Origin: Orychophragmus violaceus
Lineage: Eukaryota > Streptophyta > Magnoliopsida > Brassicales > Brassicaceae
Length of the DNA: 64,000 nucleotides
Direction: 5' to 3'
Assembly (NCBI GenBank): GCA_030180135.1
Contig: CM058232.1
Location: 89,454,630 to 89,518,629 of the forward strand
Part shown: one piece after another, positions 25,494 through 36,605 of the stretch
Layout: every line of letters starts with the position of its first letter
Position numbering within the stretch: position 1 is the first letter of the stretch
Notes under the pieces: generated by a model
The model's database searches: none
What the model saw: only the letters and a program-made list of their open reading frames with translations
What the model was told of the DNA's origin: nothing
Position numbers and translations under genes: made by a program

Positions 25494-26316
25494 GGAAAGA
25501 CCACAACTTTTTAAGATTTATTATGCATTAATATTTTAAACTTTATAAGTTATATTTTAGTTATCGCTTTTATTTATTTATCTTATAAGAATAATGTTTA
25601 TCCTTTTATTTTGTTATGGTTTATTTTATTATACAAATAAGTTTATTTTTATATGGGCACATAATATTCAAACATAATCATCCATATACATTGCCAGCAG
25701 AAACAATTTTCCTCTGACACACATCGACACGGCGAGGAGACCATTCATCTTTCTGCTCCTTTTGTCCAAGTCTGCAATTGAAAATCAATATCTATTACCA
25801 CTCTTCAAATGTATACATACCGTGTGAAACTCATAAATGAATTAGTACATGTCTTACATATGCACCAAAGTCCAATCTAAAATAATATCTAATTTAGAGT
25901 TTTCAACGTAAATGTATTATTTTATTACATAAACCAATAATTCAGAATGAAAAGGAATATTGGTAATAGTAGCCAAGGTGGGGTCGTGTAGATACCAAGT
26001 AAAAAAAAAAAAATTAATCCCAAAATGAACATATAAATTCAACACATACGTAAAATTGAATGTAAAAATTATTAAAAAAAAAAAATTAATGATAATAAAA
26101 ACCAAAAAAAATGTCCCATGCTAAATAATCCAAAATATATTATTTAAATTACTCCATAATAAGAAGAAAAAAAATTATTTAGAAAAATAAAATAATTATA
26201 ATCATTATTATAAACCGACAAAATGATTTTGATACAAATAGCCGATAAAAACAATAAAGAAACTCAAAACAGTACAAAAATCTCGAAACAAACAAATAAA
26301 ATTAACTAATCAATAT

Positions 26317-26344
26317 CCCGTGCTTAGCGCGGATCAAAATCTAG
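26317..26344 (+). promoter_or_regulatory. 3' terminal hairpin and CTAG end of Helitron A
   Basis: Short stem CCGTGC/GCGCGG with one G-T pair and a 3-base loop, 11 bases before the terminal CTAG. This is the classical Helitron end signal. Confidence 0.75.
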
Positions 26345-26880
26345 TTCATTAAAATAGGTGTCAACACTTCATGAAATACGGGTGCTCAGGTGTTAACACA
26401 AGGAGTTGCAGTTCACTCATTATAGTATTGATTTGATTTCTTATCAATCTATACTATTAAAACAAAAGTACAAAACAATTTCTACCACTGATTATCTTTA
26501 TAATTACAAAGGTATGCCACTGAGTTTCTTTGTTAAATTTCAAAACTCATTAAGGTTATACATGTCTTTATAATCTTTCCAAAATTATGTGATCATTAAA
26601 TATAAAAATATTTTTGTATATTTTAGTTAACTCCAAACGAGATATTTTCAGATTTGTGATATTTATAATTAATATAGTTATCATAATATTTTCTAAATAT
26701 TTTCTCAATTAGTATCCTCCCGAATCAAGCAAGCATATTCTTCCATTTCTAATTATTGAATATAAAATAACTTGAAATTCATTATTAAATTAACAACAAC
26801 TTGTAACCCTAGAATTTTTCCTATATAAACTATATGTATCGTTCATTTCATTCCACATTTATTAAGGTATTTGTGCAGAT

Positions 26881-29045
26881 TGTTACCATGATATGGTTGT
26901 TTGTCAAGCTCTTGCAAGTACCGATCAAAACAATTATAAGCTCATCTACGCCATTAAAGAACAACTTGATAGGTGTGTTCTCTGTTTCTGTTACTTTATT
27001 TACATGAATCATAATGTTTAATATTCGATGGATCTTTGATATTTGACACTAATTTTGATGATTGATTAAAGAGTTGGAATGAGAGTTCCCAAAAATTGAA
27101 GTCTGCTTCGAGAATTGAATGTCGAAGCTGATGTTCAAGCTGGTACAAAAGCTTTACAAACTTCGGTAAATCATAATGATTTCATCGAGGTTTGTCTTTT
27201 TGTGTGACTATATCCACAGATAACCTTTACGATGATTCTTTCAAATATTTTCTCTTTTGTGTTGCAGCTTCTCTTCAACAGCTTGATAATAATGAAGATT
27301 AGAAAACACAAGCTAACAATTTTAAAAGATATTAATGGTATTATCAAATCAGGAAGGTGAATAAAATGATGTTTATATTGTGATAACGAAGCCAATATGT
27401 TAAGATCACTAAAGGTTTGCTATTCTTGAAGGATGACTTTGCTATTATGACCACCAGGTTAGTTAACCCGTGAAGTTATCTACTACACTCATAATATTTT
27501 TTCTTTTTAGTTTGTTACTCACTTGTGTCTTATATTCTCTCTGTTTTGGTATTTGTCATATAGTTATTTTTTATTCTTTTTCTTCCAGAAAATTTGTACA
27601 TCACTTACAATGGAGATAATCTTGATATTCATACAGATAATTGCGGAACTCAACTGTTCGTAAAATGCTTGCTTTTGCTGCGAGATGTCATGTTGCAAGC
27701 TAAGGGTTTGCAGTTTTTTTCATTTGGTTTTTACTACTTTACTATATTTACTTTTAAAAATGTCCTCAGGTGTTTCTTGTTTACAAATTAATATTTGCAG
27801 GTGACATGAAATATCTAACCCGATTAGAGAAAGAAAAGGGTGTCTTCCTTCTTTTGAGATTGATGCTTTCATGAAGGCCAGCATCATATATCTCCTAACG
27901 TCCTTTGATTGATTTTATATTGTATGATTTATTAGTTACAATCACCATTAATCGGTCAGTGGTAGTAAGCAATGTGTTTATATATTATGTGAGTCAGAGT
28001 GCTTGGTCTTGACTCTTGGTGTATGTCTGATACTATGGTGGTATGTAATATGATGAGAGGAGTTTCCAGACGCCAAAGGAAAACAGTTACAACAAGTCTC
28101 TTTCAATCTCTTTAAGCTATCTATTCTCACTCAATCACTTGGGATCGTTTTTATGCAAACTAATAAATCTTGACACAATGCAGGAGAGATGACTGTTTCC
28201 CCCAAGAAAAAATTTGTTTATAGATGAAATATCTACTGGTCTTGATAGCTCAACAACTTTCCATATTATGAAATGTGTCATAAACTTTGTTCATCAAATG
28301 GATGCAACTATTCTTATGGAACTTTTTCAGTCGGCACCATAAAAATTTGATCTGTTTAACGATTTGATTTTTCTGTCAGAAGGTTACATGGTGTATCAAA
28401 GTCACTGACAAGACGTCGTCGGATTTTTCTAGGTTTTTATAAGCTAAAGCATCAATAGGTATGATTTAAATGTATTATATAGGAGTACATTGTCACAGGG
28501 TAGCCCAAAAATCTATTCTCTAAGTGAGATTGAGAATATTGATTATTTCTTTGTTTTGTAAATGTTTTCAAACTTTTTGTATCGGTTTTTATTATGTTTT
28601 AGTATGTTGGTATGCATGTAGGAGATGTCCAAAAAGGATCAAGCTCAGTATTGAGCAGATCTTTCAAAGCCTTATCAGTTCATTCCTTTCTCAGACATAA
28701 CAATTGCATTCCGCAACTAGAAATACAGGCATGCTGCATATTCCATGCTTGCAACACCATTTGATAAGTTATCCTCGGACCTTCAGTTTTGTGTAGAACA
28801 CAATACGTCATATCAGGATGGGAAAACCTTAATTAAAGCTTGCTTCGAACGAAAAATACTATTGATCAAGCGGCACATGTTTCCTTAGACTTTTAGGGCA
28901 TGCCAGATCAATATGTCTACTTATTTTCAGTTCCTATCGCATCGGTGTATATCTTCTATGTTTCTCTAAAATGGAACTTATTTGTTTTGTTTTCCATAGG
29001 TTGCATTGTGGGATTTGTCACATTCTTTTTGAGAACTAAATTACA
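26881..29045 (+). pseudogene. ABCG (PDR-type, full-size) transporter fragment captured by Helitron B
   Basis: Exon pieces with intron borders: about 26881-26972 (NNYKLIYAIKEQLDR), 27072-27189 (VGMRVPK; LNVEADVQAGTKAL), 27268-27356 (LTILKDINGIIKSGR), about 27432-27460 (MTLLL, then a stop at the Walker A start), 27588-27705 (TVRKMLAFAARCHVA), 27801-27890 (EIDAFMKA), near 28060-28090 (MMRGVSRRQRK, ABC signature region, degraded), 28215-28390 (the ISTGLDSSTTFxI Walker B/D-loop region, frameshifted) and 28620-29045 (SKPYQFIPFSDITIAFRN; LLIKRHMFP). These follow the first half of a PDR-type ABCG protein in order, from before the first nucleotide-binding domain to the start of the first membrane domain. 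Introns are kept, so capture was at DNA level. It is full of stops and frameshifts. Confidence 0.85.
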
Positions 29046-29627
29046 CCCAACAAACGAAGCATATTAATATCTAACTTGCCTTTAACTATAAAATATTACA
29101 TACTCTACATCATGTTTATTTTCTTAATTTTTTGAATGCCAACGATGTCAATATATTGGAAATTTAAATTACTCTATAACCTGAATGATTTTAAAACATT
29201 CTGGATTAAACATCCTTCACTATAATTTTGAAATTTACAATTAAAGCAAATCTATATAAAAAAATAATAATGATCAACTGACAGTATCTCCATCATAAAA
29301 ATATGCTTATAATTACTTATGTAGTTTTTAGTTAAGAATTTGGATCAAATTATGTAGACCTTGTCACACTAGACCCACTATAGAATGGGTGCATGTTGTA
29401 AATCATTGATCATATGAGTATGTCTTGGACATGACGAGTAGATGTGGTCTTTTGTTTTGACGAAGCGGATACTCATAAATATTATTTTTTAAATTAATAA
29501 ATTAAAATATTTATCCAATATTTAGTTGAAATATTATATAAAATATATTCATTAATAAAAATTCTTTTATTTCATAATAAATATTAGCTTTATAATATTT
29601 AATTTATATTATTAAAATAAAATTTAA

Positions 29628-29628
29628 T

Positions 29629-29662
<34 letters not shown>
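29628..29662. repeat. (TA)n microsatellite
   Basis: About 16 TA units inside Helitron B. Confidence 0.95.
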
Positions 29663-29666
<4 letters not shown>

Positions 29667-30077
29667 TAAATGGTTACTTATGAAACTATTTGTGGGTCAT
29701 TTGGGTTATCCATAAATTTAGATGAGAGTTGTGCAAGTCTAATATTGTTTTTGCGCGGGTTATGCAGGACGGGTTTTGGAGATAAAATATTGTAAGTCAT
29801 GACGGATCGTGTCAGAAAAAACGACTTTGGGCTTCAAATGTTAGATTTTTTTATATTATTCCTATAATATTAATAGAAACTTTAACAATTTGTGAGATGA
29901 TTTTTTTTTGTCACATGTAACTAATTTTTTGTTGTCTGAAACTTGAAACTGTAAACTAATAATTTTCAAATTCAATACAATAATAGTTTACTCTCCTAAA
30001 CTAATATAAAATTAAAAAATCTAAAAAATAGATACTAATAAATACTTCCAAAACATGATATATTTTTATACACATAA

Positions 30078-30078
<1 letters not shown>

Positions 30079-30124
<46 letters not shown>
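30079..30124. repeat. (TA)n microsatellite
   Basis: About 22 TA units inside Helitron B. Confidence 0.95.
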
Positions 30125-30127
<3 letters not shown>

Positions 30128-30866
30128 GGATTTAAAGTTTAGATACCTGTATAAGTTCGGTTTGAATCTTTCATATTTTCGGGTTTACAATTGTAGATTT
30201 CGTTTGATATTTATAATTTCGGGTCTGGTTTGGTTTGATTTCTTGCAGGTTTAGTTCGGATGCAGGTTCCCAAAATTAACAAAAACCATATGAAAAAACT
30301 CAAAAAAATATTCATAAAGATCTGAAAATACTCAAAAGTAAATAAATTACTCGATACCTTAAATACCTTGACTTAAGCCACAATATTCGAGCAATTTTTA
30401 GAACCAAATCGGGTTCAGATTTTTTGGGTCAGGTTCAAATCGGTTTTAGATTCATAAACGCCCATCCCAATATGGAACCCACTAAAATAATTATTATATT
30501 TTATGGTACAAAATAAATAAATCAATTAACATATTTGAAAAAACTATAATAATATATAACATGAACTACTATATGACCAAGATAATTAAAATAGATATTA
30601 TTTTGGTAAAAATCGATAAAAACAGTTTAGAAACAAATTCAAAACTTCAAACTAATTTCCATGCTCAGAAACAATATACAATCTTCAAACTCAAAAAACT
30701 TAAATAACTAATATATATAATTACTATAAAACCGCTATTGTTTAAAAAAAAAATCATCTAATTAATATTCCGCGCTAAAAGCGGATCAAAATCTAATTTT
30801 TTATTAATTTTTAACATTTTTCTATTATAGTCACCCGTTAATCTAAAAAAATTGTTCAAAATATTC

Positions 30867-31251
30867 ATTATTAGGGAATATTGTCCCACATCAGAAGTTT
30901 GAAGGGATCTCACACAATATATAAGTGATATGGGCCACTCCACTTATCACCAATTGGTTTTAAGTTGGAAGCCCATAGACTTAATATGGTATCAGAGCCC
31001 GATCCATGCAGTCCAACCCGATCCGACCCAAAGTTGGTTCACTCATCGACAAGCCAGGCCCAAATTGGTGCCGTCGATCCAAGCCCGAGCATTCCGAGAT
31101 TAATGGCCAAAGGATCATTATCTCGAGGGGGTGTATTAGGGAATATTGTCCCACATCGGAAGTTGGAAGGGATCTCACACAATATATAAGTGATATGGGC
31201 CACTCCACTTATCACCAATTGGTTTTAAGTTGGAAGCCCATAGACTTAATA
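30867..31251 (+). mobile_element. TRIM (terminal-repeat retrotransposon in miniature), 385 bp
   Basis: Two 120-bp LTRs (30867-30986 and 31132-31251) with a few differences flank a 145-bp internal part. Each LTR has TTAGGGAATATTGTCCCACA near its start, a TATA-like ACAATATATAAG, and ends GACTTAATA. The first LTR is followed by the primer-binding site TGGTATCAGAGCC (30987-30999) and the second is preceded by the polypurine tract TCGAGGGGG (about 31122-31130). Nothing is coded. A second primer-binding site follows the second LTR (31252-31264), as if another internal part began there. Left terminal bases are mutated. Confidence 0.85.
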
Positions 31252-31261
31252 TGGTATCAGA

Positions 31262-31977
31262 GCATATTGAGTCTGAACATGGGTACTCCGTTACCAGATG
31301 CAAGCGAGTATCGTGCTGTAATCGGGAGCTTACAGTACCTCAGTTTCACCCGACCTGACATCTCTTACGCTGTCAACAGGCTCTCCCAGTTCATGCACAA
31401 GCCAACACTTGATCACTGGCAAGCCACCAAACGTGTTCTCCGCTATCTTGCAGGCACGACAACTCACGGCATCTTTCTCTCCAGCAAGAACACACCAACG
31501 ATTCATGGTTTCTCGGATGCAGATTGGGCAGGAGACACCGACGACTTCGTATCCACAAATGCATATGTCGTGTACATTGGAAACCATCCGGTATCGTGGT
31601 GCTCAAGAAAGCAGAAGGGGATTGCACGATCCTCGACGGAAGCTGAATACCGAGCAGTGGCCAATGCCTCAGCCGAAATCTGTTGGATACAATCACTGCT
31701 ATCCGAGCTTGGAATCACACCGAGAACCGCCCCTGTCATTTATTGTGACAACATTGGAGCAACATATCTATGTGCTAATCCGGTCTTCCACTCGCGAATG
31801 AAACATATCGCATTGGACTATCATTTCATACGGAACCAGATTCAATCGGGCACACTACGTGTATCACATATTTCCACAAGAGACCAGCTAGCGGACGTCT
31901 TGACAAAGCCTCTCTCAAGGATCCCATTCCATGGACTTACAACCAAGATTGGAGTGACCAAGGCCCCTCCATCTTGA
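31262..31977 (+). pseudogene. Copia Pol C-terminus (end of RT and RNase H)
   Basis: One open frame from the junction with the TRIM primer-binding site: SLNMGTPLPDASEYRAVIGS, LQYLSFTRPDISYAVNRLSQ, then RNase H with FSDADWAGD (31513-31540), SRKQKGIARSSTEAEYRA (31606-31660), the VIYCDNIGATYL region (31738-31773), LADVLTKPLS and the end TKAPPS (stop 31975-31977). This is the standard C-terminal segment of Ty1/Copia polyproteins. Gag, protease, integrase and most of RT are missing; the truncation point falls exactly at TATCAGAGC, suggesting recombination through the primer-binding site. Confidence 0.9.
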
Positions 31978-31984
31978 GGGGGCA

Positions 31985-32171
31985 TATTACGGATACATCA
32001 AAGGCAACTCAATAACTCTGTTTCATGTATATATGGAAGGTGTTAATGGCTAGAATATTGTATAGAGGATTTACCCTAAGGCTCCTCATGTATATAGGCG
32101 CTATGCCTCTTATGAATGAAATCATTCAACTCATAAAACCTGTATTCATTCCTCAAGAATTTCTTTATTCA
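31985..32171 (+). repeat. 3' LTR of the Copia remnant
   Basis: A polypurine tract (TTGAGGGGGC, 31973-31983) precedes TATTACGGATACATC, a Copia-type LTR start with TG changed to TA. A TATA-like CATGTATATAGGCGC is at about 32084-32098. The right end is set only by the CA-like end at about 32171 and is approximate; no TSD was found. Confidence 0.6.
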
Positions 32172-32527
32172 TTCTCCCCTTGTTCATTTTATTTATTTTT
32201 ATTCATTATATTGTTTTTTAGGATCACCAATAAACATTCACATTTGAGACTGAGAAGACTGTGTGAAGGATCATTGCCGTGTAATGGTGAAATAATTTCA
32301 CAACCACAAATCTTGCACCCGATTCTATTGATTTTCTTGTTTTTTTTTCTTCTTCTTCTTTCTTCTCCAGTGGCTCTCCACTTTCGTCGTCTCCGATAGT
32401 GAGTGATATTGACGAAAATTGTCTCGGGAGAAAAAATCATATTTGTAGTCATGGGCACAGTTGAATAAAAACACACAAAAACATTTTCGTTTACTTTTTA
32501 ACCACAAAATGCGTTGAAATAATCGAG

Positions 32528-33342
32528 ATGAGTTTCAACAGAAATTTTGTTACGACGAAGACTTACTTCGATTTCTCCAATAAAACTTCTTGTGGTGGTT
32601 TGAAGCAGTTTATGTACGGAAACACTTTCACGATTCTCAATGCTTTCTGGGTTTCTCTCTGTAATCTCTTCTTCATCCTTCTCCACTCTTACTTCCTCCA
32701 TCTTCAGGTACTATACGGTTTTTTATTTCTTCATCCTCTGTTTTTGATTAATGGGTTTGCTTTCTAAATTCTTATATCAGAGTTAATTCAGACAAAGAGA
32801 CAAGCTTGGTCTTGGTTAAGAGTCATAACAACCCAAGAGATTCCTCTGTTCACGAAGATCAGAAGCAAATTGGATTCCACGATGTTGTTAAGTATGATGA
32901 GAGTGAAAGTTATCTGGTTTCGTTCAGTAAGAGATGCGAATTTCTCTCCGACAAAACCATCACTTGTTTTGTAGAAGAACCTAAATCTGTTTGCTTATTT
33001 TTCATGATTACTCCTCTGCTATTCAGAATAAGAAGAAGATGGTGACACCGTTTATAGTTGAAAACAAGTTGGAGAGATCACAATCGGAGGTTTACTTTAT
33101 AAAGGAACACATGAAGGAAGAAGAGATGCTGGTTTATGAGTTTATGAGTTGTGGTGTTTTAAAGGATTATTAGCTCAAGAGAGTCTTGTTGGTAGTGAAG
33201 AAAACTTGTTTGATGATTATGGGTTTATATAAATCAACCCAAGTTTCCAGATTTCCAATATTGCTTATAAAGAAGAAGAAGATTTCATGCAGAGGGAAGA
33301 AGAGTTGAATAAGGCTTTTGAAGAACAAGAGATATATGGTTC

Positions 33343-33399
<57 letters not shown>

Positions 33400-33626
33400 G
33401 TTTGAGGACAATGATGTGATCGAGAGACTGAAAACAGAGATAAGGACAGCCAGAACAGGAGGACTGTGCACCATTCTTGAGGAGGCAGAGACTCTATTAG
33501 AAGAACTGAAACCACGCAAGATTGAGTCAAAACTAGATCAGCCCAAAGATGGAATCTCTGAAATTCACAAAGTTTACAAGAACTATACGGTTAAAATGCG
33601 AAAACTCGATGTCATCGATTCACAGA
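32528..33626 (+). pseudogene. DUF1666 gene, 5' part (left of the retrotransposon insertion), with breaks
   Basis: Exon 1 32528-32707 begins MSFNRNFVTTKTYFDFSN and has a hydrophobic stretch (FWVSLCNLFFILLHSYFLHL); GT at 32708, AG at 32779-32780. Exon 2 continues NSDKETSLVLVKSHNN; a frameshift is needed near 32990. Stops occur at about 33171-33173 and 33230-33232. The frame YKEEEDFMQREEELNKAFEE, a poly-Asp run, then NDVIERLKTEIRTARTGGLC and KVYKNYTVKMRKLDVIDSQ leads to the LTR insertion. The text agrees with plant DUF1666 proteins (unknown function, in some databases misnamed ribosomal L34Ae). With an LTR element in the exon and several nonsense changes, this half is not expected to give the full protein. 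Confidence 0.72.
33340..33398 (+). repeat. (GAT)n tract coding poly-Asp
   Basis: Eighteen GAT codons in the DUF1666 frame. Such acidic runs are length-variable microsatellites. Confidence 0.95.
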
Positions 33627-33981
33627 TGATAAGCTTGAGCATCTGCTTTCCGTGTGAAGAAGGGATTAGAGGCAGAGGATAGTTTGAGATAGAGTTGACT
33701 GAAGTCAACGTAAAGAGACTCTTTCTCATTTAGAGTTTATGCTGTTGAGAATAGGATCGTATATAAATAAGGAGCCGTGTTGTATCTTCTTCCTTAGCTT
33801 GAAATTAGGATTGAGTCTTTGACTTGTGGCGATCTTGGATCGTGAGGAGAGTAGCGGGTTAAGCCGTGATCTCTCGTTTGTCTTTAGTTTCGAGCTGTAT
33901 TCTTTGTCGTTCTCTTATTCAATAAAGCTTGGTGTTGATTTGGATTGAGTTTGGAGAAGATTGATAGCTCAAACTCTATCA
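33627..33981 (+). repeat. 5' LTR of the 3.3-kb element
   Basis: Contains TATA-like CGTATATAAATAAGG (about 33757-33771) and a poly-A signal AATAAAGC (about 33921). Confidence 0.9.
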
Positions 33982-34037
33982 ATTGGTGCGGTGGAGCGTG
34001 ATCGGATCATCGCGACGTGACGACCAACATTGCAACC

Positions 34038-36387
34038 ATGAAATTCACGGATTCGTCGGATCGCAGTGAGTCGGAAGATCACGATATGAAAGAAATGAGG
34101 CGTCAAATCTCAATCGTACACAGAAGTTGCACAGTGATGTCAAAATCGTAGACCGTGTTGAAGGATCGCGTCGGAATCTTGGAATCGAAGGTGAATTCAA
34201 TTCAAGAGACGATGGATTCAATTACGACTCTAGTGGAGCGGATCGCGTCATGGACATGTCCGGAGTTGTTGAAAGGCAAAGGTGTCGTCGATTCTTCCAA
34301 TGCTCATGTTCAGGTAACAGTTTCACCTCGAATGGATGCTCTGGAGATAGAATCATTAGGTTATCGGCTGAATCATCATGTGTTTGGGAACCAAGAAAGT
34401 TTGTTAAAGAAAAATGTGATACCTGTTTTTGATGGCTTCATGCCTTACGGTTGGATTTGTCGAGTAGAAAGATTCTTCAGAGCTGGACAATATAGCTAAA
34501 CTTGATTTGGTGTCTGCGAGCTTAGAAGGAGAGGCATTGAATTGGTATAAAGAGGAAGTGATTCATACTGAATTCAGGAATTGGTCACATTTTAAGAAGG
34601 GATTGTTGGCTTGCTTTGCACGAGATCAAAGTGGTTCTCAGTCAGAAAATATTCTCAAGAAAGAATCGATTCCTGACATTATACAAGTGCCAGAATCAAG
34701 TGTTGAGGATTCAGTCTTTACAAAGCCTCACGAGGAATCAGGGATTGCCTCCAACGGAAAAATGGCTCGTTTTCATGCCCCAATGGAATTTGTTGATGAT
34801 GAATTCAACACTGGTGTTGGAATTAGCGCTTCTTTCGCACCGGCCAACAACAACTTTTCATCAGCAGAGAGTAACAAAAGGAGAAAGGTTCCTACGACTG
34901 TTCAACAGTCAGAACTGAGTTGTGAGACAGCATCATCTACAACCTTGGAGAAGAACAACTTGATTGAAGCAAATGAGTCATATTCTGGCCTTGTGTTGCC
35001 TGCTGCAACTGACAGTGGTGACTTGTATGTTCATAGCCAGGAAGAATGGTACGTTTCACAGGGCACGGCACGTATGACACTTCACGAGAGCGAAGCTTGT
35101 GAGGAGAAAGAGTTGATTCCAGTACATACCTTGCCTCAGATTAAAGGGTTTGACAAGGAGGCCAAGAGTTATTTTTCACCCGCAGTGGTGTTAAAGAAGG
35201 AATCATGTTCTGCGATTGGTCACGAGACGCCGTTGAGAGGTGAAAAGTATCAGTGCACATACCATTTGTATACTCACATGTTCCCAAAGAGCACAACTAC
35301 AAAGAAACTAAGGAAGTGCTGCAAATCTTGGAAATTCAAGTTTAAAAACAAGTCAAAGTTGAGAGAATTGGTAAATGTGAAGCTACGTTATAAAGAATCA
35401 GTGGAAGCTGAGGTTACTTGGCTGAATCCAACACTGAAACGAGTTACACAGAAGAGGGAGTTCTATAAAAATTGGCATTTCAAATACAAAAGCCAAGAAG
35501 TTTCGGTATACGTGTGGAAATTGGTGAATGTTCAATATAGTGGTCAGCAAGTGGAGACTACAATCTGCAAGGATCTTCAAGTTCAGTCTTGTTTTATCTC
35601 AGAAGGACTGCTAGAAAAGGAACCAGTTCATGAAAGAGTTGAAGAGGATGTATCTATTCAGATGGAAATATTGATTCAATGTACAAAGGCTGATCCGAGG
35701 ACAGAACAATTTTCACTGTCTGAGTTGGATCTACACCAAGTACCTACTGAGATTGAATGTTTTCACAAGCAGGAGGATATAATTTCTGTGACTACAGATT
35801 TTCTGGTGGAGAAGACTGATTATTTTTCATTGTTTATGCAACCACTTCACTTTAATGATATGGTTCCAGATATTCAGAGAAATACGATGCCATATATCCT
35901 CTTCCATGTGATGGAAATTGGTGCATATGTCAAGATGTTTCAGAATTGGGTTGATAATTCAATATTTGATTCAACATATCAGGTGTTTGACATTATACCT
36001 CACCAGAAAGCACATCTACGAATTACAAAGACGAAAGATAAGTGGTCAAAATCTGGGCGTTTCAAGGTCAAAAACAAATCTGTGGTGCATAAATGGAAGG
36101 ATAATAGCATGGCTGAGAGTGCTGAAGATTCAGGGATACAAGTTGTTTCCGATCAGATTATTCAAAGTCATTCATTTTTCAATGAGTATCAATTGCTGAA
36201 GGAGTTGTTGTTCCAAAACAGGGAACTAAATGTGTGTGACAATACAAATGATTACAAGCTTTTAAGAGTGAGCAAGTATCATCTGTTGAGCAGCCATGGA
36301 ATGTACACATTACAACAACATCAGCATGACTATTTTGATGTGTGGCATTGCTGGAAAGAAAAACAACTGCAGTGGATTGATGGCTAG
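34038..36387 (+). pseudogene. gag-derived long ORF of unknown function in the 3.3-kb LTR element
   Basis: ATG at 34038 (MKFTDSSDRSESEDHD). After a TAG at 34149-34151 the frame goes on with a coiled-coil-like VGILESKVNSIQETMD and a Gypsy Gag core (PVFDGFMPYGWICRVERFFR), then a small deletion near 34497 shifts frame to the 626-residue run LDLVSASLEGEALNWYKEEV and onward. After the Gag core the text is not like known Gag or Pol: acidic/Ser-rich, then W/K-rich repeats (35310-35390 KSWKFKFKNKS..ELVNVKL; 35455-35545 KNWHFKYKSQE..KLVNVQY; about 36037-36100 KSGRFKVKNKS). No zinc knuckle, DxG protease or YxDD is visible. Past the TAG at 36385 the frame stays open into the 3' LTR (stop 36634). Product and role unknown. 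Confidence 0.7.
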
Positions 36388-36605
36388 TTTCAGACAAGGC
36401 AGTGGGATAACCTAGATCAGAAGCTCAGAGATGACAAGTTCAATGCGGAAGTAACGTTGCTGTCTGTATCACCTGCGATTCCAAGTGTTAAAGGTTCTGC
36501 TCCAAGCACTGAAATACAGCTTGTTGCAGGCTTCACACAATTTTCACTTCTCAGCAAATTCTTGTCCACATCTTGGGGGCAAGCTGTTTTCAACGGCGGG
36601 GGTAT

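Larger units (their letters stand above)
15706..26344 (+). mobile_element. Helitron A, about 10.6 kb, with Rep and two RPA-like genes
   Basis: The 5' end is TCTATACTATTAAAGC preceded by A. The 3' end is a short hairpin (CCGTGC-TTA-GCGCGG, about 26319-26333) followed by ATCAAAATCTAG and then T, so insertion is between A and T as is usual for Helitrons, without TSD. Gene order: RPA1-like gene (17017-19365), Rep gene (20775-23889), second RPA-like gene (24383-25493). The Pif1 helicase half of RepHel and the catalytic tyrosine region are missing, so it cannot move on its own. It sits beside, and probably in an intron of, the ArfGAP fragment. Stretches 15730-17000, 19366-20774 and 25500-26300 hold no gene I can support. 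Confidence 0.85.
26448..30796 (+). mobile_element. Helitron B, non-autonomous, about 4.35 kb, with captured ABCG gene pieces
   Basis: The 5' end TCTATACTATTAAAAC (preceded by A) lies only 103 bp after the end of Helitron A. The 3' end has the subterminal hairpin CCGC...GCGG (about 30770-30784) followed by ATCAAAATCTAA and T, a CTRR end. No Rep, helicase or RPA gene is inside. The left two-thirds holds exons of an ABCG/PDR transporter; 29050-30760 is A/T-rich with (TA)n runs and a stretch rich in GGTTTGG/TTCGGG-type words, no gene seen. Confidence 0.82.

Noticed and set aside
31006..31260. N-terminal extension of the Copia frame through the TRIM
   Set aside because: The frame is open by chance across the TRIM LTR; Copia homology begins only after the primer-binding word.
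33265..33530. Antisense poly-Ser and poly-His frames
   Set aside because: Shadow readings of the (GAT)n tract in the DUF1666 frame.
34507..36387. Env-like or RT-coding frame in the 3.3-kb LTR element
   Set aside because: No signal peptide, membrane segment, YxDD, RNase H or integrase motif is visible; only the Gag core is recognised.
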